Below are positions 1-8,444 of a stretch of 14,645 nt of DNA, one piece after another. This stretch comes from CAYLNH01 sp964384625. Lineage in GTDB: Bacteria > Verrucomicrobiota > Lentisphaeria > JABSQK01. The stretch is from assembly GCA_964384625.1 (NCBI GenBank), contig CAYLNH010000174.1:1-14645 (forward strand). Reading direction: 5' to 3'. Under the pieces are notes generated by a model. That model ran no database searches. It had not been told where the DNA came from and saw nothing but the letters and a program-made list of their open reading frames with translations. The position numbers and the translations under genes are program-made. Within the stretch, counting starts at the first letter, position 1. Each line of letters begins with the position of its first letter.

Positions 1-30
1 CAGGCGTTACATGGTCCCTTTGGGAAATGA
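1..30 (+). CDS. Possible C-terminal end of an upstream gene (partial)
   Basis: Reading frame 1 is open from the left edge and ends in TGA at 28-30, giving the tail QALHGPFGK. The stop overlaps the ATG at 27 as ATGA, the usual arrangement for translational coupling, which is the only support for a real gene here. Frame 2 is also open from base 2 to a TAA at 74-76, so the assignment is weak. A receiver or kinase gene ending here would fit the neighbourhood, but nine residues show no domain. Confidence 0.3.
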   Translation, partial: QALHGPFGK

Positions 31-3000
31 CCGAAGAACTCGGCACTGTCAAGTTGATGAGCAAAAAGAAGGATAACAAAAGACGGCCGGCGCCGGAGAA
101 CGATCTGCAGTTCCTGGCGACGGTGGTGAACGGCCTGGACGATCCGGTGTTCGCCAAGGATGAGCAGCACCGGTGGGTCCTGCTGAATGATGCCGCCGTC
201 GCCGTCATGGGAAAGCCCCGCGAAGAACTGCTCGGCCGCAGCGACTACGACCTGTTCCCCAAGGACCAGGCCGATGTCTTCTGGGCCAAAGACCAGGAGG
301 TCCTCGACCGCGGAAAAACGGTCGTCAATGAAGAAGAAATCACCTGGCACGGCAAACCGCATATCATCTCAACCAAAAAGACTCTTCTGCTTGATGAAAA
401 CGGCGCGAAGTTCATCATCGGCACGATTCGCGACATCACGGAGCGACGCCGAATGGAACAGGCCTTGATCAACAGCGAAACGGAGTTCCGCACGCTGGTC
501 GAAAACGTCAACTTCGGTATCTACCGCAACACCGGCGGGCCGCATGGCAAGTTCCTCAAAGCCAATCCGGCGATCGCCGAGATGTTCGGCTACGATTCGG
601 TGAAGGAGTTCATGCAGGTGTCCGTGTCCGACCTCTATCAGAACGCCGAGGACCGCCGGGCGTTCGTCGAAGCCGCCCTCGAGAACGGCTACGTCAAGGA
701 CCGGGAACTGCGGCTGAAGAAAAAAGACGGCACACCGATCTGGGGCGCCTGCACGGCACGGATCAAATACGATGCGGACGGCAATATCATGTGGCTCGAC
801 GGCGTCATCGAAGACATCACAGAACGCAAAGAGGCCGAAGCCGAGATCCACCTCAAGCGCGATCGCGCCCAGCAATACCTGGATATCGTGGCCTCCATCA
901 TTCTGGCGCTCGACTGCGACGGCAACATCGAACTGCTGAATGCCGGCGGCGCCGAACTCCTGGGCTGTACCGCGGAAGACGCCGTCGGCCGCAACTGGTT
1001 CGATCATTTCATCCCCGAAGAGGACGGCTTCTGGCTGCGCGAAGGCTTTGCCAGACTGCTGACCGACGACCCCGCTCTCGAACGCGTGATCAACAACATC
1101 GTCACCGCCGACGGCGAACAGCGGCTGATCCAGTGGCACAACAGCCTGGTTCGCGCTGCCGACGGCACGGTCGTCGGCACGCTCAGTGCCGGAGAAGACA
1201 TCACGGATGTCGACGAGGCCAAGCGGCAGTTGCGCGAGAGCCGGTCGCAACTGCAGGCGCTGTTCGACAACATGATGAACGGCTTCGCCTACAACCGGCT
1301 GCTCCGCGACGAGGACGGCGCGGCGGTGGACTACGTCTTCGTTGAGATCAACCCGGCCTTCTGCCGTTTGACCGGTCTGACCCACGACGAAGTCGTCGGC
1401 CGCCGCGCCACCGCCGTCTTCCCGGATCTGCCGGAAGCGGAGTTTGACTGGATCGAGACCTTCGCCCAAGTCGCCGAAACCGGCGAGCCGCTGACCGTCG
1501 AGCAGTACTTCGCGCCGCTCGGACGCTGGTTCTCGGTCCAGGTCTATCGACCGATCATGGACCACTTCGCCGCGATCTTCGAAGACATCAGCGCCCGCAA
1601 GGAAGCCGAGAAGGAACTGCTGCAGAGCGAACACCGCTTCCGGCAACTGTTTGCCCAGGCCAACGACGCCGTCTTTCTGCACCTGCTCTCCGGCGAGATC
1701 ATCAATGTCAATTCGAAGGCGTGCGAGTTGCTCGGGCGCGAACGCCGCGAACTGCTGACCATGTCCATGACGGATCTCTATCCCCGCGACTGTTTCAAGG
1801 CTGCCCGCGCCGCCAGCAAGACCGTTGAACACCAGGGAGACGTCCGGTTTGAGTCGAAACTCCGGCATCAGGACGGTCACGATATCGACGTGGAAATCAG
1901 CGCCAGTATCATGGACCCGGCAACCGGGCTGGTGCAGGGCATTGTCCGGGACATCACCGAACGCCGGCGCGCCAACGAAGCGATCCGCAGCCTGGCGCGG
2001 TTCGCCAGCGAAAACCCGTACCCGGTCCTGCGCATCGATCGCGACGGCGTCCTGCTCTACGCCAATCCGGCCGCCGAACTGCTCCTGCGCACCGCCGGCA
2101 TGGCCGTCGGCGGCACGGTTGCCGATGACTGGCAGCGCCTGACGCGCGAGGCCCTGGCCGCGGAAAACACCATCGTCCGCGAGATCCGCTGCGACGACCG
2201 CGTCTTCTCGCTGACCCTGACCCCCGTTGACGACGCCGGCTACATCAATGTCTACGGCGCCGACATTACCGGCCGGCGGATGCTGGAGAGCCAGTTGCGG
2301 CAGCAACAGAAACTGGATGCCATCGGTACTCTGGCCGGCGGCGTCGCACACGAGATCAACAACCCGATCAACGGCATCATGAATTATGCCCAACTGATCA
2401 AAGACCGGTTGGGCGAGGACCATCAACTGACGGAGTTCGCCGGCGAGATCATCAACGAAACCAACCGGGTGGCGACGATCGTCCGCAATCTTTTGACGTT
2501 CGCCCGCTGGGAACGGCAGGAACGCACGCCGACGGCGGTCACCGAGATCGTCGATGCAACGCTGTCGCTGGTCCGCACGATCCTGCGGCGGGACCAGATC
2601 GAACTCCGCCTCAACCTGCCGGATGACCTGCCGCCGCTGCCCTGCCGCAGCCAGCAGATTCAGCAGGTGCTGATGAACCTGTTGACCAACGCCCGCGATG
2701 CGCTGAACGAGAAATACCCGGACGCCGACGAGGACAAGGAAATTGTGCTGCAGGCCGAGACCTTTACCGAAGACGATGCCCAATGGCTTCGGCTTTCTGT
2801 GCGTGACCACGGCCCCGGCGTCTCGGAGGACATCCAAGACCGGGTCTTCGACCCGTTCTTTACCACCAAACCGCGGGGCATCGGCACCGGCCTCGGACTG
2901 TCGATCACACACGGCATCGTCCGCGAACACGGCGGCCGTATCCGCATACAAACCGAACCGGGTGAATTCACCGAATTCCAGGTCGAGCTCCCGCTTGACC

Positions 3001-3041
3001 CGGATGCGTCCCCACTCCAGCGGACGGAAGGAGAAAACTGA
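27..3041 (+). CDS. Six-PAS soluble sensor histidine kinase
   Basis: Cytoplasmic sensor histidine kinase of 1004 residues; no signal peptide or membrane segment is visible. Six PAS-type sensor domains lie roughly at 28-140, 150-272, 285-405, 410-532, 540-652 and 660-755. Most end in the usual DIT/DIS-x-R exit motif (for example RDITERR and EDITERK). A HisKA dimerisation domain follows, with H-box HEINNP and predicted phospho-acceptor His775. The HATPase_c domain has N-box NLLTNARDAL, G1 DHGPGV, F-box FDPFFTTK and G2 GTGLGLS, so all ATP-binding boxes are present. There is no receiver, so phosphate must go to a separate protein; the overlapping next gene starts with a receiver and is the obvious first partner. 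The start is uncertain: ATG 27 overlaps an upstream stop, while ATG 57 gives a Lys-rich N-terminus (MSKKKDNKRR). Neither has a strong ribosome binding site. The kinase core closely resembles that of the gene at 5056-6741. Confidence 0.93.
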   Translation: MTEELGTVKLMSKKKDNKRRPAPENDLQFLATVVNGLDDPVFAKDEQHRWVLLNDAAVAVMGKPREELLGRSDYDLFPKDQADVFWAKDQEVLDRGKTVVNEEEITWHGKPHIISTKKTLLLDENGAKFIIGTIRDITERRRMEQALINSETEFRTLVENVNFGIYRNTGGPHGKFLKANPAIAEMFGYDSVKEFMQVSVSDLYQNAEDRRAFVEAALENGYVKDRELRLKKKDGTPIWGACTARIKYDADGNIMWLDGVIEDITERKEAEAEIHLKRDRAQQYLDIVASIILALDCDGNIELLNAGGAELLGCTAEDAVGRNWFDHFIPEEDGFWLREGFARLLTDDPALERVINNIVTADGEQRLIQWHNSLVRAADGTVVGTLSAGEDITDVDEAKRQLRESRSQLQALFDNMMNGFAYNRLLRDEDGAAVDYVFVEINPAFCRLTGLTHDEVVGRRATAVFPDLPEAEFDWIETFAQVAETGEPLTVEQYFAPLGRWFSVQVYRPIMDHFAAIFEDISARKEAEKELLQSEHRFRQLFAQANDAVFLHLLSGEIINVNSKACELLGRERRELLTMSMTDLYPRDCFKAARAASKTVEHQGDVRFESKLRHQDGHDIDVEISASIMDPATGLVQGIVRDITERRRANEAIRSLARFASENPYPVLRIDRDGVLLYANPAAELLLRTAGMAVGGTVADDWQRLTREALAAENTIVREIRCDDRVFSLTLTPVDDAGYINVYGADITGRRMLESQLRQQQKLDAIGTLAGGVAHEINNPINGIMNYAQLIKDRLGEDHQLTEFAGEIINETNRVATIVRNLLTFARWERQERTPTAVTEIVDATLSLVRTILRRDQIELRLNLPDDLPPLPCRSQQIQQVLMNLLTNARDALNEKYPDADEDKEIVLQAETFTEDDAQWLRLSVRDHGPGVSEDIQDRVFDPFFTTKPRGIGTGLGLSITHGIVREHGGRIRIQTEPGEFTEFQVELPLDPDASPLQRTEGEN

Positions 3042-4993
3042 TGGCAACCATACTTGTAGTTGACGACGCCAAAACCATACGCCTGACGGTGACGGAGTTC
3101 CTCCGGGACGCCGGCTACGAGGCGATCCCGGCCGATAACGCCATAGACGGCTTGCGGCTCGCCAAAGAGAATGACGTCGATGTCGTCCTTTCCGACATCG
3201 TCATGCCGCAGATGACCGGCATCGACCTGCTCCGGGAACTGGTGCAGCACACGCCGCGAACGCTGGTCATCATGATGACCGGCCTGCCGACGGTGGATAC
3301 CGCGGCCGAAGCCGTCCGCGCCGGCGCCTTTGACTACCTCTGCAAACCGGTCAGCAAGGACGACATTCTCCGTGTTGTCCACAATGCCGTGCGGCTGAAA
3401 GAGGCCGAAGACGAACGTCTGCGGCTGGAAGAGGAGAACGAACAGTACCGGGAGCATCTCGAAGAACTGGTTGATCAGCGGACCGATGCCCTGCGGGAAA
3501 GCGAGAAACGCTACCGCCGGCTCGTATCCCATGCGCCGGTCGGCATCGGCGTCGTCCGCGACGAAGACCTCATCTTCACCAACGACACCTTGAAGACCAT
3601 GCTCCACCTGGACGCGGCGGCGGCGCCGAACTCCTCATTCATGCAGTTCATCGCGCCGAACCAGCGCGACAAAGTCCGTGCCCTGCTGACCCAGGTCCTG
3701 CGCGACGAGACGCCGTCGGAGCTGCATGAACTGGCAATGCACGTCGGCGACCGGGACGGCGTCTTCGTGCGGCTGATTGCGATCCCCTTCAACTACGGCA
3801 GTCTGCCGGCCGTCCAGATCGTCTGCATCGACATCACCGAGAGCAAGGAGCTGGAGCTGCAATTGCACCAGGCCCAGCGGCTGGAAGCGATTGGCCGGCT
3901 CGCAAGCGGCGTCGCCCATGACTTCAACAATCTGCTGACGGTCATCCTCGGCGAGGCCCAACTGCTGGACCTGCTGACCGAAGACGAAACGTCGCACCGC
4001 AAGACCTCGGAGATCATTCATGCCGGCGAACGTGCGTCGCTGCTGACCCGGCAGTTGCTGGCCTTCAGCCGCAAACAGCCGGGGGTCCTGGAGTTGCTCG
4101 ACCTCAACCGGGTCGTCAACGATGTGGCAAAAATGCTGCGGCGCCTGCTGGGCGAGGACGTTCGTTTGACCCTGAAACTGGACGACAACATCGGCCTGAT
4201 CAACGCCGATCCCGGGCAAGTCGAACAGGTGCTGATGAATCTGGCCGTCAACGCCCGGGACGCGATGCCGAACGGCGGCCGGCTGGAAATCACCACCGCC
4301 CACCGCACGCTCGAACCGCAAGTCGTCCGCAACTGGAGCGGCGTTGAACCCGGTGAGTTCGTCCTGCTGACGGTACACGACAGCGGCTGCGGCATGGACG
4401 ACGAGACGGTCGCGCATATCTTTGAACCGTTCTTCACCACGAAGAACGCAGAGGAAGGGACGGGGCTGGGACTGTCCACCGTCTACGGCGTCGTCCGCCA
4501 GGCAAACGGCTTCATCGACGTCAAAACCCGGCTGCACGAAGGGACGTCGTTTACGGTCTATCTGCCGGTCTGCCCGGGCAGCCGGGACGCCGCCGAGAGC
4601 AGCAAGCGCGACGACATCCCCAAGGGAACCGAGACTGTACTGGTCGTCGAGGACGACACCGAATTGCTCGCCGCCGAGACTGAATTGCTGGAGCTGCACG
4701 GCTACACCGTTATCCCGGCGGAGAACGGTCAGGAGGCCTTCGGCAAGTGCCGGCAAAACGCCGATGCAATCGACTTCTTCCTGCTGGACGTGGTGCTGCC
4801 GGATATGAACGGCGTGCAGTTGCTGGCGTACCTGCGTAAGATCAAACCGGAAACGCCGGCGTTGTTCGTTTCCGGCTACACCAGCAAACATGTGGTTCTG
4901 GCGCAGATGCTGCAGCGCGATGAGCACTACCTGCAGAAACCGTTCTCGCCGTCGCGCCTCGTCCGGCAGATCCGGGAGGTCCTCGATGCTTGA
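3041..4993 (+). CDS. Hybrid histidine kinase, REC-PAS-HisKA-HATPase-REC
   Basis: Soluble hybrid kinase of 650 residues with a receiver at each end. The N-terminal receiver (1-120) has acidic pair Asp8/Asp9, phospho-acceptor Asp52 and the CKP lysine. A charged coiled-coil linker (about 122-160) leads to one PAS domain (about 160-275). The HisKA H-box is HDFNN with His293. HATPase_c (about 385-505) has N-box NLAVNARDAM, G1 DSGCGM, F-box FEPFFTTK and G2 GTGLGLS. The C-terminal receiver (about 527-645) has acceptor Asp583 and a KPF lysine motif. The ATG shares one base with the preceding stop (TGATG) and has AAGGAG at 3028-3033 seven bases upstream, so the two genes are translationally coupled. 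I infer that the N-terminal receiver takes phosphate from the preceding kinase while the C-terminal receiver serves its own HisKA. The same layout minus the PAS domain recurs at 6754-8397. Confidence 0.93.
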   Translation: MATILVVDDAKTIRLTVTEFLRDAGYEAIPADNAIDGLRLAKENDVDVVLSDIVMPQMTGIDLLRELVQHTPRTLVIMMTGLPTVDTAAEAVRAGAFDYLCKPVSKDDILRVVHNAVRLKEAEDERLRLEEENEQYREHLEELVDQRTDALRESEKRYRRLVSHAPVGIGVVRDEDLIFTNDTLKTMLHLDAAAAPNSSFMQFIAPNQRDKVRALLTQVLRDETPSELHELAMHVGDRDGVFVRLIAIPFNYGSLPAVQIVCIDITESKELELQLHQAQRLEAIGRLASGVAHDFNNLLTVILGEAQLLDLLTEDETSHRKTSEIIHAGERASLLTRQLLAFSRKQPGVLELLDLNRVVNDVAKMLRRLLGEDVRLTLKLDDNIGLINADPGQVEQVLMNLAVNARDAMPNGGRLEITTAHRTLEPQVVRNWSGVEPGEFVLLTVHDSGCGMDDETVAHIFEPFFTTKNAEEGTGLGLSTVYGVVRQANGFIDVKTRLHEGTSFTVYLPVCPGSRDAAESSKRDDIPKGTETVLVVEDDTELLAAETELLELHGYTVIPAENGQEAFGKCRQNADAIDFFLLDVVLPDMNGVQLLAYLRKIKPETPALFVSGYTSKHVVLAQMLQRDEHYLQKPFSPSRLVRQIREVLDA

Positions 4994-5018
4994 CATCACT
5001 GTTGTGCTTTCTCCGAAT
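4990..5018 (+). promoter_or_regulatory. Possible internal sigma70-type promoter
   Basis: TTGACA at 4990-4995 matches the -35 consensus perfectly. A 17-base spacer then leads to CCGAAT at 5013-5018, which matches the -10 consensus in only three positions. It overlaps the stop of the preceding gene and lies ahead of the widest gap in the six-gene run. It could give the downstream four genes separate transcription, but the poor -10 makes coincidence likely. Confidence 0.2.
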
Positions 5019-5040
5019 CGCGTTCTGCCGCGGGGCGTCC

Positions 5041-5047
5041 AGGGAGG
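5041..5047 (+). promoter_or_regulatory. Ribosome binding site deciding the start at 5056
   Basis: AGGGAGG lies eight bases ahead of the GTG at 5056. The longer reading from TTG 4990 would place this sequence inside the gene and would add a hydrophobic, Cys-containing leader (MTSLLCFLRIAFC) unlike the rest of the protein. The GTG at 5056 is therefore preferred. Confidence 0.7.
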
Positions 5048-5055
5048 TGCTGACC

Positions 5056-6741
5056 GTGCCGTTGATTGACCCCATCCCCGCCGGCAAGGACCTCCTTGAC
5101 AAGATCCTGGGGACTGCCGTGGGCAATGACGTACACGACGGCATCCGGCGGTCGCTGGCCGTCGTTGCGGCGGCGCTGCAGGTCCGGGCGGCGTTGCGCT
5201 GGCGCCGCGGCCCGGGCTTTCCGTACTGCGAGAACCCCGACGGCCTGGAAGACCTGTGGCAGGACGGCGACGCCGGCTGCCTGGCGCCGCTGTACCGCGC
5301 CGCCGTCGGCGACGGCGCGGAGGCCCCCGGGGCGGTCTGGACCGCGGCGGCAGCCGCCGAGGACGGCCCGCTGCAGCCGGCTTTCCGGGCGGCGGCGCAG
5401 GCGGGCCGGCAGTCCTTCGCCGTCATTCCGTTGACCCCGGCGACCGGCACGGTCATCGGCGTCCTCGAGGTAGTCGCCGATGACGCGCTGACCCGGCCGG
5501 CGGTGGAGCAGCTTGTGCAAGCGGCGCCGGCGTTCGCGCTGCTGCTGCAGTACCGCCGGGCGGCGACCGGCCGGCGGGCGGCCGAAGCGAAATTCCGCAC
5601 CGTGGTCGAGCTGATTCCGGCAATCACGTATATCCTCAGTCTCGATGCCGGCTTTACACCGATGTATGTCAGCCCGAAGATCGAGCCGTTGACGGGATTC
5701 ACGGTGGGTGATTTCATGGGGCGCGCAGACTTCTGGCGGTCGCGCATCCATCCGGGCGATGCAGAAGCTGTGTCGCATCGGCTGACTGAAGCCTGCCGCC
5801 GCCGCCGCCCATTCGACATGGAATATCGTGTGCTCGATCATGCGGGCGAGACGTTGTGGTTCCACGACCGGGCCCAGGTGGCGGTCGATGAGGACGGGCG
5901 GGCGCTGTGCCTGCAGGGGATGATCTTCGACATCAGCGCCCGGCGCCGGGCCGAGGCCGAGAAAGCCGGCCTGGAAATGGAGATGCGCCAGGTACAGAAG
6001 CTCGAAGCCATCGGTACGCTGGCCCACGGCGTCGCGCACGAGATCAACAATCCGATCTACGGCATCATGAACTACGCCCAATTGATCGTCGACGACCTCG
6101 GGGTCGACAGCCGTCTCGGCGCGTTCGCCGCGGAGATCATCACTGAAACGCAGCGCGTCGCCGAGATCGTTCGGAACCTGTTGACCTTTGCGCGACAGGA
6201 GAAGCAGTCGCACAGTCCGGCGCAGATCACGGACATCATCGACGGCACCCTGTCGCTGATGCAGGCAGTCATGCGCCGCGATCAGATTCTGCTGGAACTG
6301 GACGTGCCCGACGATCTGCCGCAGCTCAAATGCCGCAGCCAACAGCTCCAGCAGGTGTTGATGAATCTGATGACCAACGCCCGGGACGCGCTGAATGAGA
6401 AGTACCCCGGGTACGATCCCGACAAGATTATCAAAATCACCGCGGCGGCCCGGGAAGCCCGGGGACAAGTCCGGATCACCGTCGAAGACCACGGCATCGG
6501 CATCCCGATCGCGATCCGCAACCAGCTGTTTGACCCCTTCTTCACAACCAAACCAAAGGACCGCGGCAGCGGCCTGGGGCTGTCGATCAGTCACGGCATC
6601 ATTCAGGACCACGGCGGGCAGCTTTCGGTCGAAAGCGATGTCGGCGAATTCACCCGTTTCCATATCGATCTGCCGCTTGACAACGGCTGGTCGAATCACG
6701 GCGGGGCCGCTGGCGATTCGACGCATTTAACGCAAGCTTGA
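5056..6741 (+). CDS. GAF-PAS soluble sensor histidine kinase
   Basis: Sensor histidine kinase of 561 residues, counted from the GTG with a strong upstream ribosome binding site. Residues about 15-170 form a GAF-like domain; the clearest part is the strand-turn pattern AVIPLTPATGTVIGVLEV followed by a helix into a coiled linker. A PAS_3-type domain follows at about 178-300 (FW-x-x-RIHPGD motif, exit FDISARR). HisKA carries H-box HEINNP with His328. HATPase_c has N-box NLMTNARDAL, G1 DHGIGI, F-box FDPFFTTK and G2 GSGLGLS. No receiver or membrane segment is present. The kinase half reads as a paralogue of the gene at 27-3041, sharing long stretches such as the GIMNYAQLI region after the H-box and DALNEKYP. 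The GAF half is unusually rich in Ala, Gly and Arg, and its DNA is visibly more GC-rich than the neighbours. The cognate partner is probably the next gene, 12 bases downstream. Confidence 0.92.
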   Translation: MPLIDPIPAGKDLLDKILGTAVGNDVHDGIRRSLAVVAAALQVRAALRWRRGPGFPYCENPDGLEDLWQDGDAGCLAPLYRAAVGDGAEAPGAVWTAAAAAEDGPLQPAFRAAAQAGRQSFAVIPLTPATGTVIGVLEVVADDALTRPAVEQLVQAAPAFALLLQYRRAATGRRAAEAKFRTVVELIPAITYILSLDAGFTPMYVSPKIEPLTGFTVGDFMGRADFWRSRIHPGDAEAVSHRLTEACRRRRPFDMEYRVLDHAGETLWFHDRAQVAVDEDGRALCLQGMIFDISARRRAEAEKAGLEMEMRQVQKLEAIGTLAHGVAHEINNPIYGIMNYAQLIVDDLGVDSRLGAFAAEIITETQRVAEIVRNLLTFARQEKQSHSPAQITDIIDGTLSLMQAVMRRDQILLELDVPDDLPQLKCRSQQLQQVLMNLMTNARDALNEKYPGYDPDKIIKITAAAREARGQVRITVEDHGIGIPIAIRNQLFDPFFTTKPKDRGSGLGLSISHGIIQDHGGQLSVESDVGEFTRFHIDLPLDNGWSNHGGAAGDSTHLTQA

Positions 6742-6753
6742 GGAGTATCCGGC

Positions 6754-8397
6754 ATGGCACGAATACTGGTAGTTGACGATGAAAAGAGCATCCGGCTGAC
6801 GCTGCGCGAGTTTCTCAAGCACGCCGGCCATGACGTCGAGATCGCCGCGGATGCCGACGAAGCAACCGAACTCCTGCAGCAATCGTCGTTCGATGTGCTC
6901 ATCACCGACCTGATCCTGCCGCGCGTCACCGGCGTGGAACTGCTCAAACGCGTCCGCTCCCTGGAACTCCCGGTCCAGGTGATCATGATGACCGGCGAGC
7001 CGACGGTCGAGACGGCTACCGAAGCCGTACGCTCCGGCGCCTTCGACTACGTCGCCAAACCGATCGCCAAAGACGACATCCTCAAGACCGTTGCCAACGC
7101 CGCCCGGTTGAAATCGCTGGACGACGAGAAAAAGCGCCTGCAGAACGAGAACAAGCGCTATCAGGAAGAGCTGGAGATCCTGGTTCACAAACGCACGAGC
7201 GATCTGCAGGATGCCTACGACCAGTTGCGCAAGGCCATGCAGGACCTGAAGCAGACCCAGAAGCAGATCATCCAGCAGGAACGTCTGCGCGCCCTCGGCG
7301 AGATGGCCAGCGGCATCGCCCACGACTTCAACAATATCCTGGCCGTCGTCCAGGGCTTCAGCAGTCTGCTGCTGAAGAACGTTGACGAACCCGACCCGGC
7401 AAAGCTGAAGAAATACCTCGAGATGATCAGTACCGCCGCGGTCGACGGCGCCAATGTGGTTTCCCGCATGCGTGAATTCTATCGCCATCGCGAAGCCACC
7501 GAGACCTTCAACCAGGTCGACCTCAACGAACTCGTCCCCAAGGTGATCTCACTGACCCAGCCCAAGTGGAAGGACCAGGCACAAGCCGCCAGTGTCTGCA
7601 TCCGCATCGTCAAGGAACTGGATGACGCCGTACCGCTGATCTTCGGCAATGAAGCGGAGATCCGCGAAGTGCTGATGAACCTGATCATGAACGCCGTCGA
7701 CGCCATCGCCGGCGAAGGCTGCATCACCGTCCGGACCCGCAAAGCCGGACGCGAAGTCGTCGTCGAGGTAGAGGATAACGGCAAGGGCATGGACGAGGAC
7801 ACATGCCGCCGATGTTTTGAACCGTTCTTCACAACCAAAGGCGAACAGGGCACGGGCATGGGCCTGGCCGTCGCCCACGGCGTCCTCCGCCGGCACGACG
7901 GCCGGCTCGAGGTCGAAAGCCAAACCGGCAAGGGCACAACCTTCCGCATGTGCCTGCCGGTTCAGACGCAAACGCAGACCGCCGCCGGCCCCGCCGACCC
8001 GAGTCTCAAACTCGAACACCCGCTCCGCATCCTCGTTGTCGACGACGACCCGCGGCTGCGGCTGCTGTTGACCGAGTACCTCAGCGCCGACGGCCATACC
8101 GTGACGCCGGCGAACGGCGGCCGGGAGGCCCTGGACACATTTGCCCCGGACAGCTTTGACCTGGTGATCACAGACCGCGCCATGCCGGACATGAGCGGCG
8201 AACTCGTCGGCCAGGCGATCAAGGCCATTGTCCCGCAATTCCCGATCATCATGGTCACCGGTTTCGGCAAGATCATGAAAGACAATAACGACGTTCCCGA
8301 CGGCGTGGACCTCATCCTCTGCAAACCGGTTGAGCCCGAGGACCTGCAGCGGGCCATGGCCCAGGTCATGGCGCCGCCGGCAGCCGACGACCGTTGA
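6754..8397 (+). CDS. Hybrid histidine kinase, REC-coiled coil-HisKA-HATPase-REC
   Basis: Soluble hybrid kinase of 547 residues. The N-terminal receiver (1-120) has Asp8/Asp9, acceptor Asp52 and the AKP lysine motif. Residues about 122-180 are a long charged heptad-like helix (KRLQNENKRYQEELEILVHK) with no PAS domain. HisKA has H-box HDFNN with His190. HATPase_c (about 295-405) has N-box NLIMNAVDAI, G1 DNGKGM, F-box FEPFFTTK and G2 GTGMGLA. The C-terminal receiver (about 421-540) has acceptor Asp474 and a CKPV motif. The ATG has GAGGAG at 6740-6745, overlapping the previous stop, so it is probably co-translated. It parallels the gene at 3041-4993 in receiver, linker and kinase type but lacks the PAS domain. 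With no sensor of its own, it most likely reads phosphate on its N-terminal receiver, acting as a relay rather than a primary sensor. Confidence 0.92.
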   Translation: MARILVVDDEKSIRLTLREFLKHAGHDVEIAADADEATELLQQSSFDVLITDLILPRVTGVELLKRVRSLELPVQVIMMTGEPTVETATEAVRSGAFDYVAKPIAKDDILKTVANAARLKSLDDEKKRLQNENKRYQEELEILVHKRTSDLQDAYDQLRKAMQDLKQTQKQIIQQERLRALGEMASGIAHDFNNILAVVQGFSSLLLKNVDEPDPAKLKKYLEMISTAAVDGANVVSRMREFYRHREATETFNQVDLNELVPKVISLTQPKWKDQAQAASVCIRIVKELDDAVPLIFGNEAEIREVLMNLIMNAVDAIAGEGCITVRTRKAGREVVVEVEDNGKGMDEDTCRRCFEPFFTTKGEQGTGMGLAVAHGVLRRHDGRLEVESQTGKGTTFRMCLPVQTQTQTAAGPADPSLKLEHPLRILVVDDDPRLRLLLTEYLSADGHTVTPANGGREALDTFAPDSFDLVITDRAMPDMSGELVGQAIKAIVPQFPIIMVTGFGKIMKDNNDVPDGVDLILCKPVEPEDLQRAMAQVMAPPAADDR

Positions 8398-8444
8398 AAC
8401 ACGCACCGCCACAAACCTGAAAAACCGAAAGCTGAGATCTCATT

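Noticed and set aside
341..358. TGGCACG sequence resembling a -24 element inside the first gene
   Set aside because: The -12 box is absent at the right spacing and the site is deep inside a coding domain.
369..3047. Long minus-strand open frame opposite the first kinase gene
   Set aside because: It is the complement of a clear six-PAS kinase; its protein has no recognisable domain. GC-rich third positions leave few stops on the opposite strand. The same holds for the long minus-strand frames at 3635-4999, 4996-6726, 8448-9755, 10081-11172 and 12807-14498.
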